This document shows, in pieces, positions 51,757 to 60,330 of a stretch of DNA of 64,000 bases (positions are counted from its first letter, which is position 1; each line of letters begins with the position of its first letter). The notes beneath the pieces were generated by a model. That model was not told the DNA's origin and did not search any database. It worked only from the letters and a program-made list of their open reading frames with translations. Source of the DNA: Paenibacillus ginsengihumi DSM 21568 (GTDB taxonomy: Bacteria; Bacillota; Bacilli; Paenibacillales; NBRC-103111). The stretch is taken from assembly GCF_000380965.1 (NCBI RefSeq), contig NZ_KB905559.1, positions 45,801 through 109,800 on the forward strand, given 5' to 3'. The translations under genes and the position numbers were made by a program.

Positions 51757-53445
51757 TTAAATTTTGAGCACGCCGCCAGAGCTGGCGTTCGTGACGAGCT
51801 TGGAGTAGCGGGCCAGGTAGCCGGTCTTCACCTTCGGCTCGAAGCCTTTCCAGTTCGCCTTGCGGCGGGCCATCTCTTCATCGCTGATATGGAGCTCGAT
51901 CTTGCGATTGTTCAGATCGAGCTCGATGATGTCGCCGTCCTCGACGAAGGCGATCGGTCCGCCCTCGGCCGCTTCCGGCGAGATGTGGCCGATGCTGATG
52001 CCGCGGGACGCGCCCGAGAAGCGGCCGTCGGTGATCAGGCCGACCTTCGCGCCGAGGCCCATGCCGACGATCTGCGATGTCGGCGCCAGCATCTCCGGCA
52101 TTCCCGGGCCGCCCTTCGGCCCTTCGTAGCGGATGACGACGACGTGGCCTTCCTTCACCTTGCCGCTTGCGATGCCGCTGAGCGCTTCTTCCTGCGAGTC
52201 GAAGCAGATGGCCGGCCCCTTATGATAGCCGCCGACGGACTTGTCCACCGCGCCGACCTTGATAATGGAGCCGCCCGGCGCCAGGTTGCCGAACAATACG
52301 GCCAGGCCGCCCTGCTCGGAATGCGGGTTATCGAGCGGACGGATAACGTCCTTGTTCACAATTTCGCAGCCGGCGACGTTCTCGCGCAGCGTCTTGCCGC
52401 TGACGGTGATCGCCTCTCCGTAAATGGCGCCCGGCTTCTTGAGCAGCTCGTTGATGATCGCGCTCACGCCGCCGGCGTTGTGCACGTCCTCGATATGATA
52501 GTCGGAGGCCGGAGCGATCTTGGCCAGGTGCGGTACCCGCTTCGCCACTTCGTTGATGCGCTCGATCGGATAATCGATGCCCGCTTCGTGTGCGATCGCC
52601 AGCGTATGCAGCACCGTATTGGTCGAGCCGCCCATCGCCATGTCGAGCGCGAATGCGTTGTCGATGGCCTCGGGCGTCACGATATCGCGCGGCTTGATAT
52701 CTTTCTCGATCAGCTCCATCAGCTGCTTCGCGGAGCGCTTGACGAATTCCTTGCGCTCCGGCGATACAGCGAGAATCGTGCCGTTGCCGGGCAGCGCCAG
52801 GCCGAGTCCTTCGGCCAGGCAGTTCATGGAGTTGGCCGTAAACATACCGGAACAGGATCCGCATGTCGGGCAGCCGTACTGCTCCAGCTCCTGCAGCCCT
52901 TTGTCGTCGATTTTGCCGGCCTGGTATGCGCCGACGCCTTCGAAGACGGAGGACAGGGAGATCGAGCGGCCGTCGCTTGTCTTGCCGGCCTTCATCGGGC
53001 CGCCGCTGACGAAGATCGTCGGGATGTTGACACGCAGCGCGCCCATCATCATGCCCGGCGTAATTTTGTCGCAGTTCGGGATGCACACCATGCCGTCGAA
53101 CCAGTGTGCGGATACGACCGTTTCCAGAGAGTCGGCGATAATCTCCCGGCTCGGCAGCGAATAGCGCATGCCGATATGGCCCATCGCGATGCCGTCGTCC
53201 ACGCCGATCGTGTTGAATTCGAACGGCACGCCGCCCGCTTCGCGAATCGCTTCCTTGACGAGCTTGCCGAACTCCTGCAGGTGCACGTGACCTGGAATGA
53301 TATCGATGTAGGAGTTGCACACCGCGATAAACGGCTTGTCGAAATCTTCCTCCTTGACGCCTGCGGCGCGCAGCAAGCTGCGGTGCGGAGCGCGGTCGAA
53401 GCCTTTTTTGATCATGTCGCTTCTCATCTTGCGTTTATTGGACAT
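51757..53445 (-). CDS. ilvD: dihydroxy-acid dehydratase
   Basis: IlvD makes 2-oxo acids from dihydroxy acids in valine and isoleucine synthesis and carries an Fe-S cluster. ATG 53445 ([20 protein letters not shown]) follows GGAGG at 12 bp and gives 562 aa, the usual length. The cluster cysteines are in [33 protein letters not shown] and [20 protein letters not shown]. The C-terminal [20 protein letters not shown] is conserved. Element B lies just upstream of its ribosome site. Confidence 0.97.
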   Translation of the reverse strand: MSNKRKMRSDMIKKGFDRAPHRSLLRAAGVKEEDFDKPFIAVCNSYIDIIPGHVHLQEFGKLVKEAIREAGGVPFEFNTIGVDDGIAMGHIGMRYSLPSREIIADSLETVVSAHWFDGMVCIPNCDKITPGMMMGALRVNIPTIFVSGGPMKAGKTSDGRSISLSSVFEGVGAYQAGKIDDKGLQELEQYGCPTCGSCSGMFTANSMNCLAEGLGLALPGNGTILAVSPERKEFVKRSAKQLMELIEKDIKPRDIVTPEAIDNAFALDMAMGGSTNTVLHTLAIAHEAGIDYPIERINEVAKRVPHLAKIAPASDYHIEDVHNAGGVSAIINELLKKPGAIYGEAITVSGKTLRENVAGCEIVNKDVIRPLDNPHSEQGGLAVLFGNLAPGGSIIKVGAVDKSVGGYHKGPAICFDSQEEALSGIASGKVKEGHVVVIRYEGPKGGPGMPEMLAPTSQIVGMGLGAKVGLITDGRFSGASRGISIGHISPEAAEGGPIAFVEDGDIIELDLNNRKIELHISDEEMARRKANWKGFEPKVKTGYLARYSKLVTNASSGGVLKI

Positions 53446-53471
53446 AGCTCTATGATGCCTCCGTTTCTTTC

Positions 53472-53570
53472 TATGTTGAAAATTGGACGAAGTCCTTCGG
53501 CAAATTTTCAATACCGAAGGTGACGGCCGATGACAGAAGGAATCGCTCGTCTCGTCATAGGCGTCCATCT
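53472..53570 (+). repeat. dispersed palindromic element B, copy 4
   Basis: Begins TATGTTGAAAATTGGACGAA, contains CAAATTTTCAATACCGAAGG and GACGGCCGATGACAGAAGGA, and ends CGTCATAGGCGTCC. It lies within 30 bp of the ilvD start codon, so the ilvD promoter must be inside or beyond it. Confidence 0.75.
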
Positions 53571-53692
53571 ATAAAAATACCAAAAATATCGCTTCTCTCG
53601 ATTGTAACACGTTTCCCCGAAATTGAAAACGTGAAACAGCTGGGCAACAGACGCCGCAGATGCGCGGTCATTAGCCGCCGAGACGAGCTTCT

Positions 53693-53721
53693 TTGCCGCG
53701 GGCAGCGTATTAAGGTATAAT
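53693..53721 (+). promoter_or_regulatory. promoter of the DUF3055-like gene
   Basis: TTGCCG (53693-53698), 17-bp spacer and TATAAT (53716-53721), 36 bp before the GTG start. Confidence 0.65.
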
Positions 53722-53757
53722 CATGGCATGATCTTACGTCGCAAAGGAGGACACGGC

Positions 53758-54060
53758 GTGTCCGCAACCAGGGAATTCGATTACTTATACGACAACAAGG
53801 AAGAGACGACGACACGGTTCGTCTGCTTCGTCGGCGAGACGCTGCGCCGATTCGATCTGGCGATCACCTCGACGAACCGCTTTTACGGCAAGAAGCTCGT
53901 CACAGACCTGCAGACAGGCCGCACTGCCGTCATCGGACCGGACGATTTGGCCGAGGAAGGCTACTTGGAGCACTTCTACAAGCTGACTGACGAAGAGGCC
54001 GCCGAGCTGCGCGCTTTTTTGGAGGAAATCGTCGGCCCTGTGAACTTCACCGATCTGTAG
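53758..54060 (+). CDS. small soluble protein, DUF3055-like
   Basis: The start is GTG 53758, 7 bp after AGGAGG; an upstream ATG frame would place the ribosome site inside the gene. The 100-aa product (SATREFDYLYDNKEETTTRF, FVGETLRRFDLAITSTNRFY, KLVTDLQTGRTAVIGPDDLA) is soluble. It resembles the DUF3055 family of Bacillales as I remember it. Function unknown. Confidence 0.7.
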   Translation: MSATREFDYLYDNKEETTTRFVCFVGETLRRFDLAITSTNRFYGKKLVTDLQTGRTAVIGPDDLAEEGYLEHFYKLTDEEAAELRAFLEEIVGPVNFTDL

Positions 54061-54332
54061 GCTCGTGTCGCATAACAAGCTTATTGTAAGAAAAACATCT
54101 ATCGAAGTCCATTCAAGGGTGAGCGACCGCGGTTCAGCGGTTGTTTTTCTTGATACAGACAATGATGCTAAGAAAACCGCTCCATGACTTGGGGGCATAG
54201 CCACAAACGGTTTCACGTTTTGGCAGGGACCGGTTTATGACTCGATCCGCAAGACATAGCCAAGGCAGCATAAACCGAGGGCTACAAGTGAGCCAAGCGG
54301 ATCGCCTGGAACCATCCCGATCACAATCTCCT

Positions 54333-54527
54333 CCCTAACGCAAGTGACAAACGCTATTTTGCTGAAATGCAGCCTTTGAAAAATCTAACGCAACTGGGTA
54401 GCGCTATTTGGTCAAAAACGCTGAATTTGGTGGCCGAAAACGCGAAATAAGGCTGCTCACTTGCGTTACAATTCCAAATCGAGCGTTTCGAGTGAAATAA
54501 GCTCTCTGACTTGCGTTAGCTCAGGGT
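54333..54527. repeat. repeat family D (ACTTGCGTTA type), inverted arrangement
   Basis: CTAACGCAAGTGACAAACGC opens and GACTTGCGTTAG closes the block. Internal copies are CTAACGCAACTGGGTAGCGC and CTCACTTGCGTTAC, with CGCTATTT-type cores. It looks like degenerate inverted copies of one unit. No coding frame. Confidence 0.6.
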
Positions 54528-55054
54528 CTGCCCGGCAAAACGTGAGCCCAAGGCATGCCTAAGGAGGCTATCGAAGCGAGCGATCCGCCTTGGCCGCGAT
54601 CCGGAAGCGAGCAAGCCATTGCCGGCAGCTCGGGTCCGCCGATCGCAAGTGCCGGCGACGATCGGTTGCAGCGAACATAAAGCAAGCACACCGCCTTGGC
54701 ATCGACCCAGAAGCGATCCAAAAGCGAGCCGCAGGTCATGGCATTCTTCCACAGCCTCCTTCGCAGACCAGCAGCTTGAGGCTATTCTTCCATGGCCTCC
54801 TTCACAAGCCGGTTGCTGCAAGACATTCTTCCGTTCTCCCCGTCCCCGAAAATGCTGCGCCTTTCATGATCCCGCTCAGCCTCAGCTGCTTTTCGTATTT
54901 GGCCGCAAGCCACGCCCCAGTCCATGATGCTCCAGGACAGATTCGTGTCATCGCGCCCGAGAAGTCCTATGGCCCGAGCTCCGCGGTAGCGCGGCTCCTT
55001 CCCGGGGCACATGGAGCGATCCGTTCCCTGATCAGCAGGTTGTACGCCCCTCCC
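54528..55054. other. degenerate intergenic sequence
   Basis: No supported gene. Contains imperfect repeats of AAGCGAGC and GATCCGCCTTGG, and two near-copies of ATTCTTCCAC/TGGCCTCCTTC at about 54741 and 54785. Short frames here have no ribosome sites and change phase between the repeats. Confidence 0.5.
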
Positions 55055-55264
55055 CGGGCACATGAGGCAACAAATCCTGCAAAAAATGCAACATTTTCCG
55101 GAACTTTCGGGTAAAAGGAGGGGGAATGTTGTATTTTGTGCAACAATTTGAGCGCGATTGGCTTCAAACCCGGGAACATCGCCTGAAATGTTGCACGTTC
55201 TACAACTTTGAGCCGCTTATGCGGTTTATCCCCCCGTTTTTGTTGTACAAAATACAACATTTGC
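55055..55264. repeat. dispersed repeat family C, copy 2
   Basis: Starts CCGGGCACATGAGGCAACAA and carries ATCCTGCAAAAAATGCAACA and TTGTTGTACAAAATACAAC, colinear with 39777-40002. Followed directly by family A units, as at the first locus but in the opposite relative order. Confidence 0.75.
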
Positions 55265-55635
55265 TATCTTGAAAATAGCCCCTCGCGGCTCATTTTCATC
55301 TTCTGATGGTGCCGCGCAAGTCGGCATGGGGGTCTATCTTGAAAATAGCCGGCGGTGCGCGGCACATTTTCACCATCTGATGGTGCTGCGAAGCCGCATG
55401 GGGGGCTATCTTGAAAATAGCCGGCGGTGCGCGGCTCATTTTCATCTTCTGATGGTGCTGCGCCAGCGGCATGGGGGGCTATCTTGAAAATAGCGCCCAG
55501 GGGTGCGCGGCACATTTTCATCTTCTGATGGTGCTGCGCCAGCGGCATGGGGGTCTATCTTGAAAATAGCCCCCAGGGCCCGCGGCCCATTTTCATCTTC
55601 TGCTGGTGCTGCGCAAGCCGCATGGGCGCCCGGCC
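55265..55635. repeat. tandem repeat family A, five units
   Basis: Units of about 72-78 bp, each TATCTTGAAAATAGC, a GC-rich block, ACATTTTCATCTTCTGATGG and TGCTGCGC-x-AGCGGCATGGG. It is the longest array of this family in the window. Confidence 0.85.
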
Positions 55636-55637
55636 AT

Positions 55638-55712
55638 CCCTCACGAGCCGAATTTTCAACGCCGCAGGTGGCGACCGATGACGACAGGAATCGCTCGTCA
55701 GCGGCGTCCGTT
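55638..55712 (+). repeat. dispersed palindromic element B, copy 5
   Basis: GAGCCGAATTTTCAACGCCG, CAGGTGGCGACCGATGACGA and CAGGAATCGCTCGTCA follow the family A array, the same pairing as at 33541. Confidence 0.7.
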
Positions 55713-55773
55713 GATGTCCTTTCAAGGATGAGCAATCGCGCTTTAGCGATCGTTTGGCGGATTGCCCGTCAGG

Positions 55774-56091
55774 TCAGCGCTTGATCAGGTCTTCTCGGAC
55801 CGGGGCGAACGAATCGAGCAGGGCGCTCGGTTCCAGCGCCCTGCAGCCGTGCTTCGCGCCGCTCGGGATGTAGATCGTCTCGCCGGCCGAGACGATCTTC
55901 GTCTCCCCGTCGACGGTGAATTCCATCCTGCCCTTCAGGCAGTAGGACAGCTGCTCATGCGGGTGGCTGTGAACGTATCCTTCCGCTCCCGCTTCGAAAT
56001 GAACCTCCATCATCATGATGCCGGCGCCCGGCTCGAAAATTTTGCGCCTTACGCCAGGCTCGGCATTCTCCCATATGTTGATATTGCTCAT
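55774..56091 (-). CDS. single-domain cupin protein
   Basis: ATG 56091 (MSNINIWENAEPGVRRKIFE) follows AAAGGGG and gives 105 aa. The cupin metal motifs are present: HSHPHEQLSYCLKGRMEF (G-x5-HxH-x3-4-E-x6-G) and IPSGAKHGCRAL. It is a small beta-barrel that probably binds a metal and a small ligand; the substrate is unknown. It lies 45 bp after the BASS transporter gene and may form an operon with it. Confidence 0.9.
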   Translation of the reverse strand: MSNINIWENAEPGVRRKIFEPGAGIMMMEVHFEAGAEGYVHSHPHEQLSYCLKGRMEFTVDGETKIVSAGETIYIPSGAKHGCRALEPSALLDSFAPVREDLIKR

Positions 56092-56136
56092 TGCCCGCAT
56101 CCCCTTTGCCCGTGATTCATAGCAACTCCAACTTCG

Positions 56137-57114
56137 TCAGGCCGACTTGCCTTGCGGCAGCGAGCCTTTCGCAGCCTTGAGCATTTTGCCGCTGAAGAAG
56201 ACGTATCCGAAGAACGAAGCCATCATTTGCTGGAACAGCATCCCGATAATCGTCGGCACAGCTACGGCCGGCGGAAAGAAGGAGGTGGCCAGCACCGCTC
56301 CCGCGCTGATGTTGCGCATGCCGCAGTTGAACATGAGACTGACGGCCGCGCCCCGGTCCATGCGGAAGAGACGGGCCGAGCCCCAGCCGATCACGTACCC
56401 GAGCGCCACGACGAAGACGCAGACGGCCCCAAGGAACAGGATTCCGCTGTCCCACTGCTTGAAATAAGGGGCGATCACCGCGCTGTTGATCATGACGACG
56501 AGGGCCAGCCCGATTTTCGAGAACGGAGCGAGCTTGGGGCCCCATTCGGACTTCGCCCTTCCCCCGGTCCACTGGTTGATGGCCATCCCGAGCAGCGAAG
56601 GGACGACGACCATCCATACAAGGCCTTGCAGCATGCCCCACGTGTCCATCTCCACCTTAGCTCCGATCAGCAGAGACAGCGTATAGGGGACCAAAAAAGG
56701 CGACAGGAACGTGTCGATCAGAATGATGGACAGCGTCAGCGCCGTATGCCCTTTGTAGATCGTCACCCACGTGAAGCTGACGATCCCTGTCGGAATCGTC
56801 AGCAGCAGAATAAGTCCGGTAATGGTCAGCGGATCGTCAGGGAACGCCAGATGCCCCATCGACCAGGCCAGCAAGGGCATAACGGCGTGAACGACGACGA
56901 GAAACAGCAAAATCGGCAGCGGATGGGTCATCACCCGCTGCAGATCGCGAAAATTCATGCCCAGACTGCCCGAAAAGGTCATAAAGGCGAAAATCCAGGG
57001 CACGGCAGCCGTGAACGGCGACAGCCAGACGGACAGCAGCAGTCCGATGGCCACGCTCGTCGGCGTGACGAGCGGCAACCATTTTTCCAAGAAGCGGTTG
57101 ATCGTTTGCAGCAT
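56137..57114 (-). CDS. bile acid:sodium symporter (BASS) family transporter
   Basis: The 325-aa membrane protein has about nine to ten helices. Conserved BASS features include FMTFSGSLGMNFRDLQRVM near the N-terminus and LMFNCGMRNISAGAVLATSF near the C-terminus, the crossover region that binds sodium. Bacterial members move organic anions such as pantoate, pyruvate or other carboxylates; the substrate here is unknown. It is followed by the cupin gene and preceded by a VOC-family gene on the same strand. Confidence 0.9.
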   Translation of the reverse strand: MLQTINRFLEKWLPLVTPTSVAIGLLLSVWLSPFTAAVPWIFAFMTFSGSLGMNFRDLQRVMTHPLPILLFLVVVHAVMPLLAWSMGHLAFPDDPLTITGLILLLTIPTGIVSFTWVTIYKGHTALTLSIILIDTFLSPFLVPYTLSLLIGAKVEMDTWGMLQGLVWMVVVPSLLGMAINQWTGGRAKSEWGPKLAPFSKIGLALVVMINSAVIAPYFKQWDSGILFLGAVCVFVVALGYVIGWGSARLFRMDRGAAVSLMFNCGMRNISAGAVLATSFFPPAVAVPTIIGMLFQQMMASFFGYVFFSGKMLKAAKGSLPQGKSA

Positions 57115-57120
57115 GGCGGC

Positions 57121-57483
57121 TTATCCTTTCAGCAGGAAGGAATGGCCGTCCTCGTCCTTGAACGTCGCGTAGGTGCCCCACTGCATTTTCTGCGGCTCGC
57201 CTTCGAATTCGACGCCACGCGCTTTCATGCTGTTATATGTCTCCTCCACATCGTCGCAATGAAAGACGATGGAAGGCGTAAGCTCCGCCCAATTTTTCAT
57301 CATGCTTTTCGGATAAATCACGAGAGCGCTTTCGGCTCCCGGAGGAGCAACCTCCAGCCAGCTGCCGCCAGGTCCCATCGGCGTTTCACGGACGACCCGG
57401 AAGCCGACTTTTTCCGTCCAGAACGTTTTCGCTTTTTGCTGATCCTCGACATAGATCGCGACGGTCGCGATTTTTTGAATCAT
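57121..57483 (-). CDS. VOC (glyoxalase/bleomycin resistance) family protein
   Basis: ATG 57483 (MIQKIATVAIYVEDQQKAKT) follows GGGAGG and gives 120 aa. It has the betaalphabetabetabeta modules of the vicinal oxygen chelate fold: FWTEKVGFRVVRETPMGPGG, SWLEVAPPGAESALVIY and TYATFKDEDGHSFLL, with the metal-ligand Glu replaced by Ser or Leu at the C-terminus. The reaction is unknown. It ends 6 bp before the BASS gene start and is likely co-transcribed. Confidence 0.88.
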   Translation of the reverse strand: MIQKIATVAIYVEDQQKAKTFWTEKVGFRVVRETPMGPGGSWLEVAPPGAESALVIYPKSMMKNWAELTPSIVFHCDDVEETYNSMKARGVEFEGEPQKMQWGTYATFKDEDGHSFLLKG

Positions 57484-57675
57484 CGTGTTATCCTCCCGGT
57501 GGAATGTTCGCAAGTTCGCAGAGTCTTTCTTATCATAACGCTTCATCGCCTATATGACAAACCCGCCAGCGGCTTGTGGGAGGCGGCCTGCAGCTTTAAA
57601 TCGCCAGCAATCTCCCGGCCTGGCCGGAAATCGTCGGCTTGTTGCTGGGCCAAATCCCGACTGGCGGGTTAGCAA

Positions 57676-58089
57676 TTAATCCATGCCTAAAAATCGCTCC
57701 CGGATGTCCGGAGTCGGCATCATGCAGGAGCTTTCCTTGCCGAACCAGCGATAGCGCCGCCGCGCGAAGGAGCGGTATACCAGATCCCTGACTGGCCGGG
57801 GAATGACGATCGCCAGGTAAGCCGCCTTCCATAGGCCGTCCAGCCGCCTTGCGATGCGCAGCACCGCGGTCGATTCGGTATACGCCCTACCCTGCTCGAT
57901 CAGCACGATCGAGTCAGTGCCCGCCGCTTCGGGGAAGGCTGCCAGCAGGGCGCTGCCGGCGCCTGACTGCTGCGAGGCGAAGCGGAAATAGCCGCCGCGG
58001 TCGCGCTGGATGACAAACTGCACCGACCGGTTGCAAAACGTGCATACACCGTCGAACAATACGACTGCATGCTCCTCAGGCTTCGCCAT
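57676..58089 (-). CDS. DCC-family thiol-disulfide oxidoreductase-like protein (DUF393)
   Basis: ATG 58089 (MAKPEEHAVVLFDGVCTFCN) follows GGAGGG and gives 137 aa. The family motif FDGVCTFCNRSVQFVIQRD (D-x3-C-x2-C) is at residues 13-31, with FRFASQQS and DSIVLIEQGRAYTESTAVLR following. The C-terminus has RDLVYRSFARRRYRWFGKES. Members occur in many bacteria and are predicted redox proteins of unknown role. An inverted repeat AACCCGCCAG/CTGGCGGGTT lies downstream at 57561-57669. Confidence 0.9.
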   Translation of the reverse strand: MAKPEEHAVVLFDGVCTFCNRSVQFVIQRDRGGYFRFASQQSGAGSALLAAFPEAAGTDSIVLIEQGRAYTESTAVLRIARRLDGLWKAAYLAIVIPRPVRDLVYRSFARRRYRWFGKESSCMMPTPDIRERFLGMD

Positions 58090-58151
58090 AGCCCCTTTGT
58101 CCCTCCCATTGCTCCGACCTCGCCAATATATACCATGATATCCAATAACGG

Positions 58152-59378
58152 TTAACCACCGTTCGTTTTCGCCGCCTGCGGGGAGCCCGCGTTCGCTTTC
58201 GCTTTGGCTGCGGCCCGAATCGACAGCAGGAAGCACAGCAGCAGGACGACCGCGGCCGAAGCGTATGGAAAATGGATATTCATGTCAAACAGCACGCCGG
58301 CAGCCAGCGGGCCGAGAATGTTGCCCATGCTGGTGAACGCCGAGTTCAGACCGGCAACAAAGCCCTGCTGCTCGTTGGCCATCTTGGACATTTGCGTGCC
58401 GAGCGCGGGGCGCAGCAGATCAATCGACAGGAACAGGATGAATGTAACGACGAGCACCGACCAGTAGCTGCCCGCGATAAGCATCAGGAAGACGAAGACG
58501 CCGGCGGTGCCCAAGGAGCAGGAAATGACCCTTCGTTCGCCGAACCGCTCGAGAATCCAGCCGAAAATCGTAAGCTGCACCACTGCGCCGGCGATCGAGC
58601 CGACGGTGATGATAAAGGCGATGTCCTTCGTCGTAAAGCCGAACTTGTGGTCCACATACAGTCCGAATACGGTCTCGAAGTTCGCCAGCCCGAACGAGGC
58701 GACCAGCACGATGATCAGGCTGAGAAAATACGGCTCTTTATACGACAGCAGCAGCTGCGAAAGCAAGCCCGGCTGCTTCTCTGCTGTGCGCGCTTCGCCG
58801 GAAGCGGCCTCTTGAGCCTTCGTATCCGGCAGGACCAGAATCGTAATGACGGCAGCGATGGCGCCAGCCGCCGCCGCTGCATAGAACGGAGCGCGAACGC
58901 CGAATCCCGCCAAGTAGCCCCCAATCCCGGGGCCGATAATAAACCCTGTCGTGATGGCCGCATTAATGAATCCCATCCCTTGGGCGCGCTCTTCCTTGCT
59001 GGTAACGTCGGCGACATAGGCCATAATCGCAGGCATGACCAGCGCCGCTCCCATGCCTCCGAGCACGCGCGAGACGAACAGCCACAACGGCTGGCTGGCC
59101 GCTCCGAACAGCCACTCCGATACGGCAAAGAGGACGATGCCAGCCACGATATTTTTCTTCCGGCCAATCTTATCCGATAGTCTGCCGGCAAAAGGAGAGA
59201 ATAAGAGCTGCGACAACGAAAAAGCCGCGACCATGAACCCCAGAATGCTGCCGTTCAAATGAAGCTCTCTCAAATATGTCGGCATAACGGGAATAACAAG
59301 ACCGATTCCGGTAAAAACAAGCAAAATATTGCCCATCAGGAGGAGGATAGCCCCCCGGTTTCTTAACAAGAGCGACAT
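58152..59378 (-). CDS. MFS drug-efflux transporter (NorA/Bmr-like)
   Basis: The 408-aa protein has 12 predicted helices. The motif A region PFAGRLSDKIGRKKNIVAGI lies between helices 2 and 3, and the antiporter motif C GFIIGPGIGGYLAGFG in helix 5, which marks drug:proton antiporters. A cytoplasmic loop (TKAQEAASGEARTAEKQPGL) separates the halves. It lies 58 bp downstream of a TetR-type regulator on the same strand, so it is probably that regulator's target. Confidence 0.92.
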   Translation of the reverse strand: MSLLLRNRGAILLLMGNILLVFTGIGLVIPVMPTYLRELHLNGSILGFMVAAFSLSQLLFSPFAGRLSDKIGRKKNIVAGIVLFAVSEWLFGAASQPLWLFVSRVLGGMGAALVMPAIMAYVADVTSKEERAQGMGFINAAITTGFIIGPGIGGYLAGFGVRAPFYAAAAAGAIAAVITILVLPDTKAQEAASGEARTAEKQPGLLSQLLLSYKEPYFLSLIIVLVASFGLANFETVFGLYVDHKFGFTTKDIAFIITVGSIAGAVVQLTIFGWILERFGERRVISCSLGTAGVFVFLMLIAGSYWSVLVVTFILFLSIDLLRPALGTQMSKMANEQQGFVAGLNSAFTSMGNILGPLAAGVLFDMNIHFPYASAAVVLLLCFLLSIRAAAKAKANAGSPQAAKTNGG

Positions 59379-59436
59379 GATACGATATCCCTTCTATTCA
59401 AATTAAGCGATGCGGCTTCAGGAATCGGGTATCGCC

Positions 59437-60036
59437 TTACTCCCGCTGCGCGATCCCGTTCAGCATAACGTCGACGGCGGTGCGGTAGAGCGCGATCGCT
59501 TCGTCCATCCGGTACGTTCGCCTGGACAGCTGATTAAGTCCGAACAACAGGCTTTCCATAATGACGGCCAAATGCTCGACCGGATAGTCCGACGCGAATT
59601 CGCCCCGGTCGATCCCTTCCTGAATCAGCCGCTGGTTAAAACGCAGGTGCCGGGCCATCATTTCGGTAATGCGCCGCTCTACCTCGTTCGACTTCTCCTG
59701 ATTGAAAAACTCATCCGCCGCCTTGGTCAAAGGATGATTGAAATCGTCCAATACGAGCAAATCGGCGATCGCATGCAGCTTCTCGGTGGAGGACTGATAA
59801 CGCGCTTCCTGCTCCTTCCATTTTTGCTCCCACTCCAAATCCCACTCGTCGAGCAAATAAAGAAACAAGCTTTCTTTACTTTTAAAATGGTAGTAAATAT
59901 TGCCCTTGCTGCACTCCGTCGCCTCCACGATCTCCTCAATGGAGGTTGCTTTGTAGCCCTTCTGCGCGAAAAGCGCCCGGGCAGCAGCGGCAATTTTGCC
60001 TTTCGTCTGTTCGCTTTGCGCTTGCTTTTTGTTCAT
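59437..60036 (-). CDS. TetR-family regulator of the adjacent MFS pump
   Basis: The 199-aa protein has an N-terminal TetR helix-turn-helix (KIAAAARALFAQKGYKATSI, EEIVEATECSKGNIYYHFKS) and a helical ligand-binding C-terminal domain (SNEVERRITEMMARHLRFNQ). It is likely a drug-responsive repressor of itself and the MFS gene. A palindromic GAACGTTC with a further GTTC lies in its promoter region (60072-60083). Confidence 0.93.
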   Translation of the reverse strand: MNKKQAQSEQTKGKIAAAARALFAQKGYKATSIEEIVEATECSKGNIYYHFKSKESLFLYLLDEWDLEWEQKWKEQEARYQSSTEKLHAIADLLVLDDFNHPLTKAADEFFNQEKSNEVERRITEMMARHLRFNQRLIQEGIDRGEFASDYPVEHLAVIMESLLFGLNQLSRRTYRMDEAIALYRTAVDVMLNGIAQRE

Positions 60037-60068
60037 TTTGATGGGGAGACACCTTCTTTATTATTTAT

Positions 60069-60085
60069 ACTGAACGTTCGTTCTA
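60069..60085. promoter_or_regulatory. candidate TetR-type operator
   Basis: ACTGAACGTTCGTTCTA lies about 35 bp before the regulator start, with a TATAAA/TATAGA-rich context on the leftward strand. The AACGTTCGTT core matches common TetR-family operators with AACGAACGTT symmetry. Confidence 0.55.
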
Positions 60086-60139
60086 TAATATTATCAAACG
60101 GGATGCCGTAAAGCAAATACCTCTATTAATGCGCATAAT

Positions 60140-60190
60140 GCGCAAAAAAGGCCGATCCGGGCAGTCTGTCTGCCTCGCGATCCGCCTTCC
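60140..60190 (-). terminator. probable terminator of the COG0523 gene
   Basis: Read leftward, GGCAG-ACAGA-CTGCC lies inside a larger GATC...GATC pairing and is followed by GGCCTTTTTTG. The stem has interruptions, so confidence is moderate. The rest of 60190-60330 shows nothing else. Confidence 0.5.
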
Positions 60191-60330
60191 CTGCAGCCGG
60201 TGCGCTGGTGCGGGCGCAATGCCCGGGCAACTCATGGATGCTTCCAGCGCCTGGCCTAACGCTTCCGCAACCGCGCCAGTGAGCGGTCACGCTGCCGATG
60301 AACGCGCCGCTCTCTGGCCTGCCGCTTGCC

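Noticed and set aside
51889..53523. Rightward open frame of 544 codons opposite ilvD
   Set aside because: Shadow of ilvD; no ribosome site and arginine-rich shadow composition.
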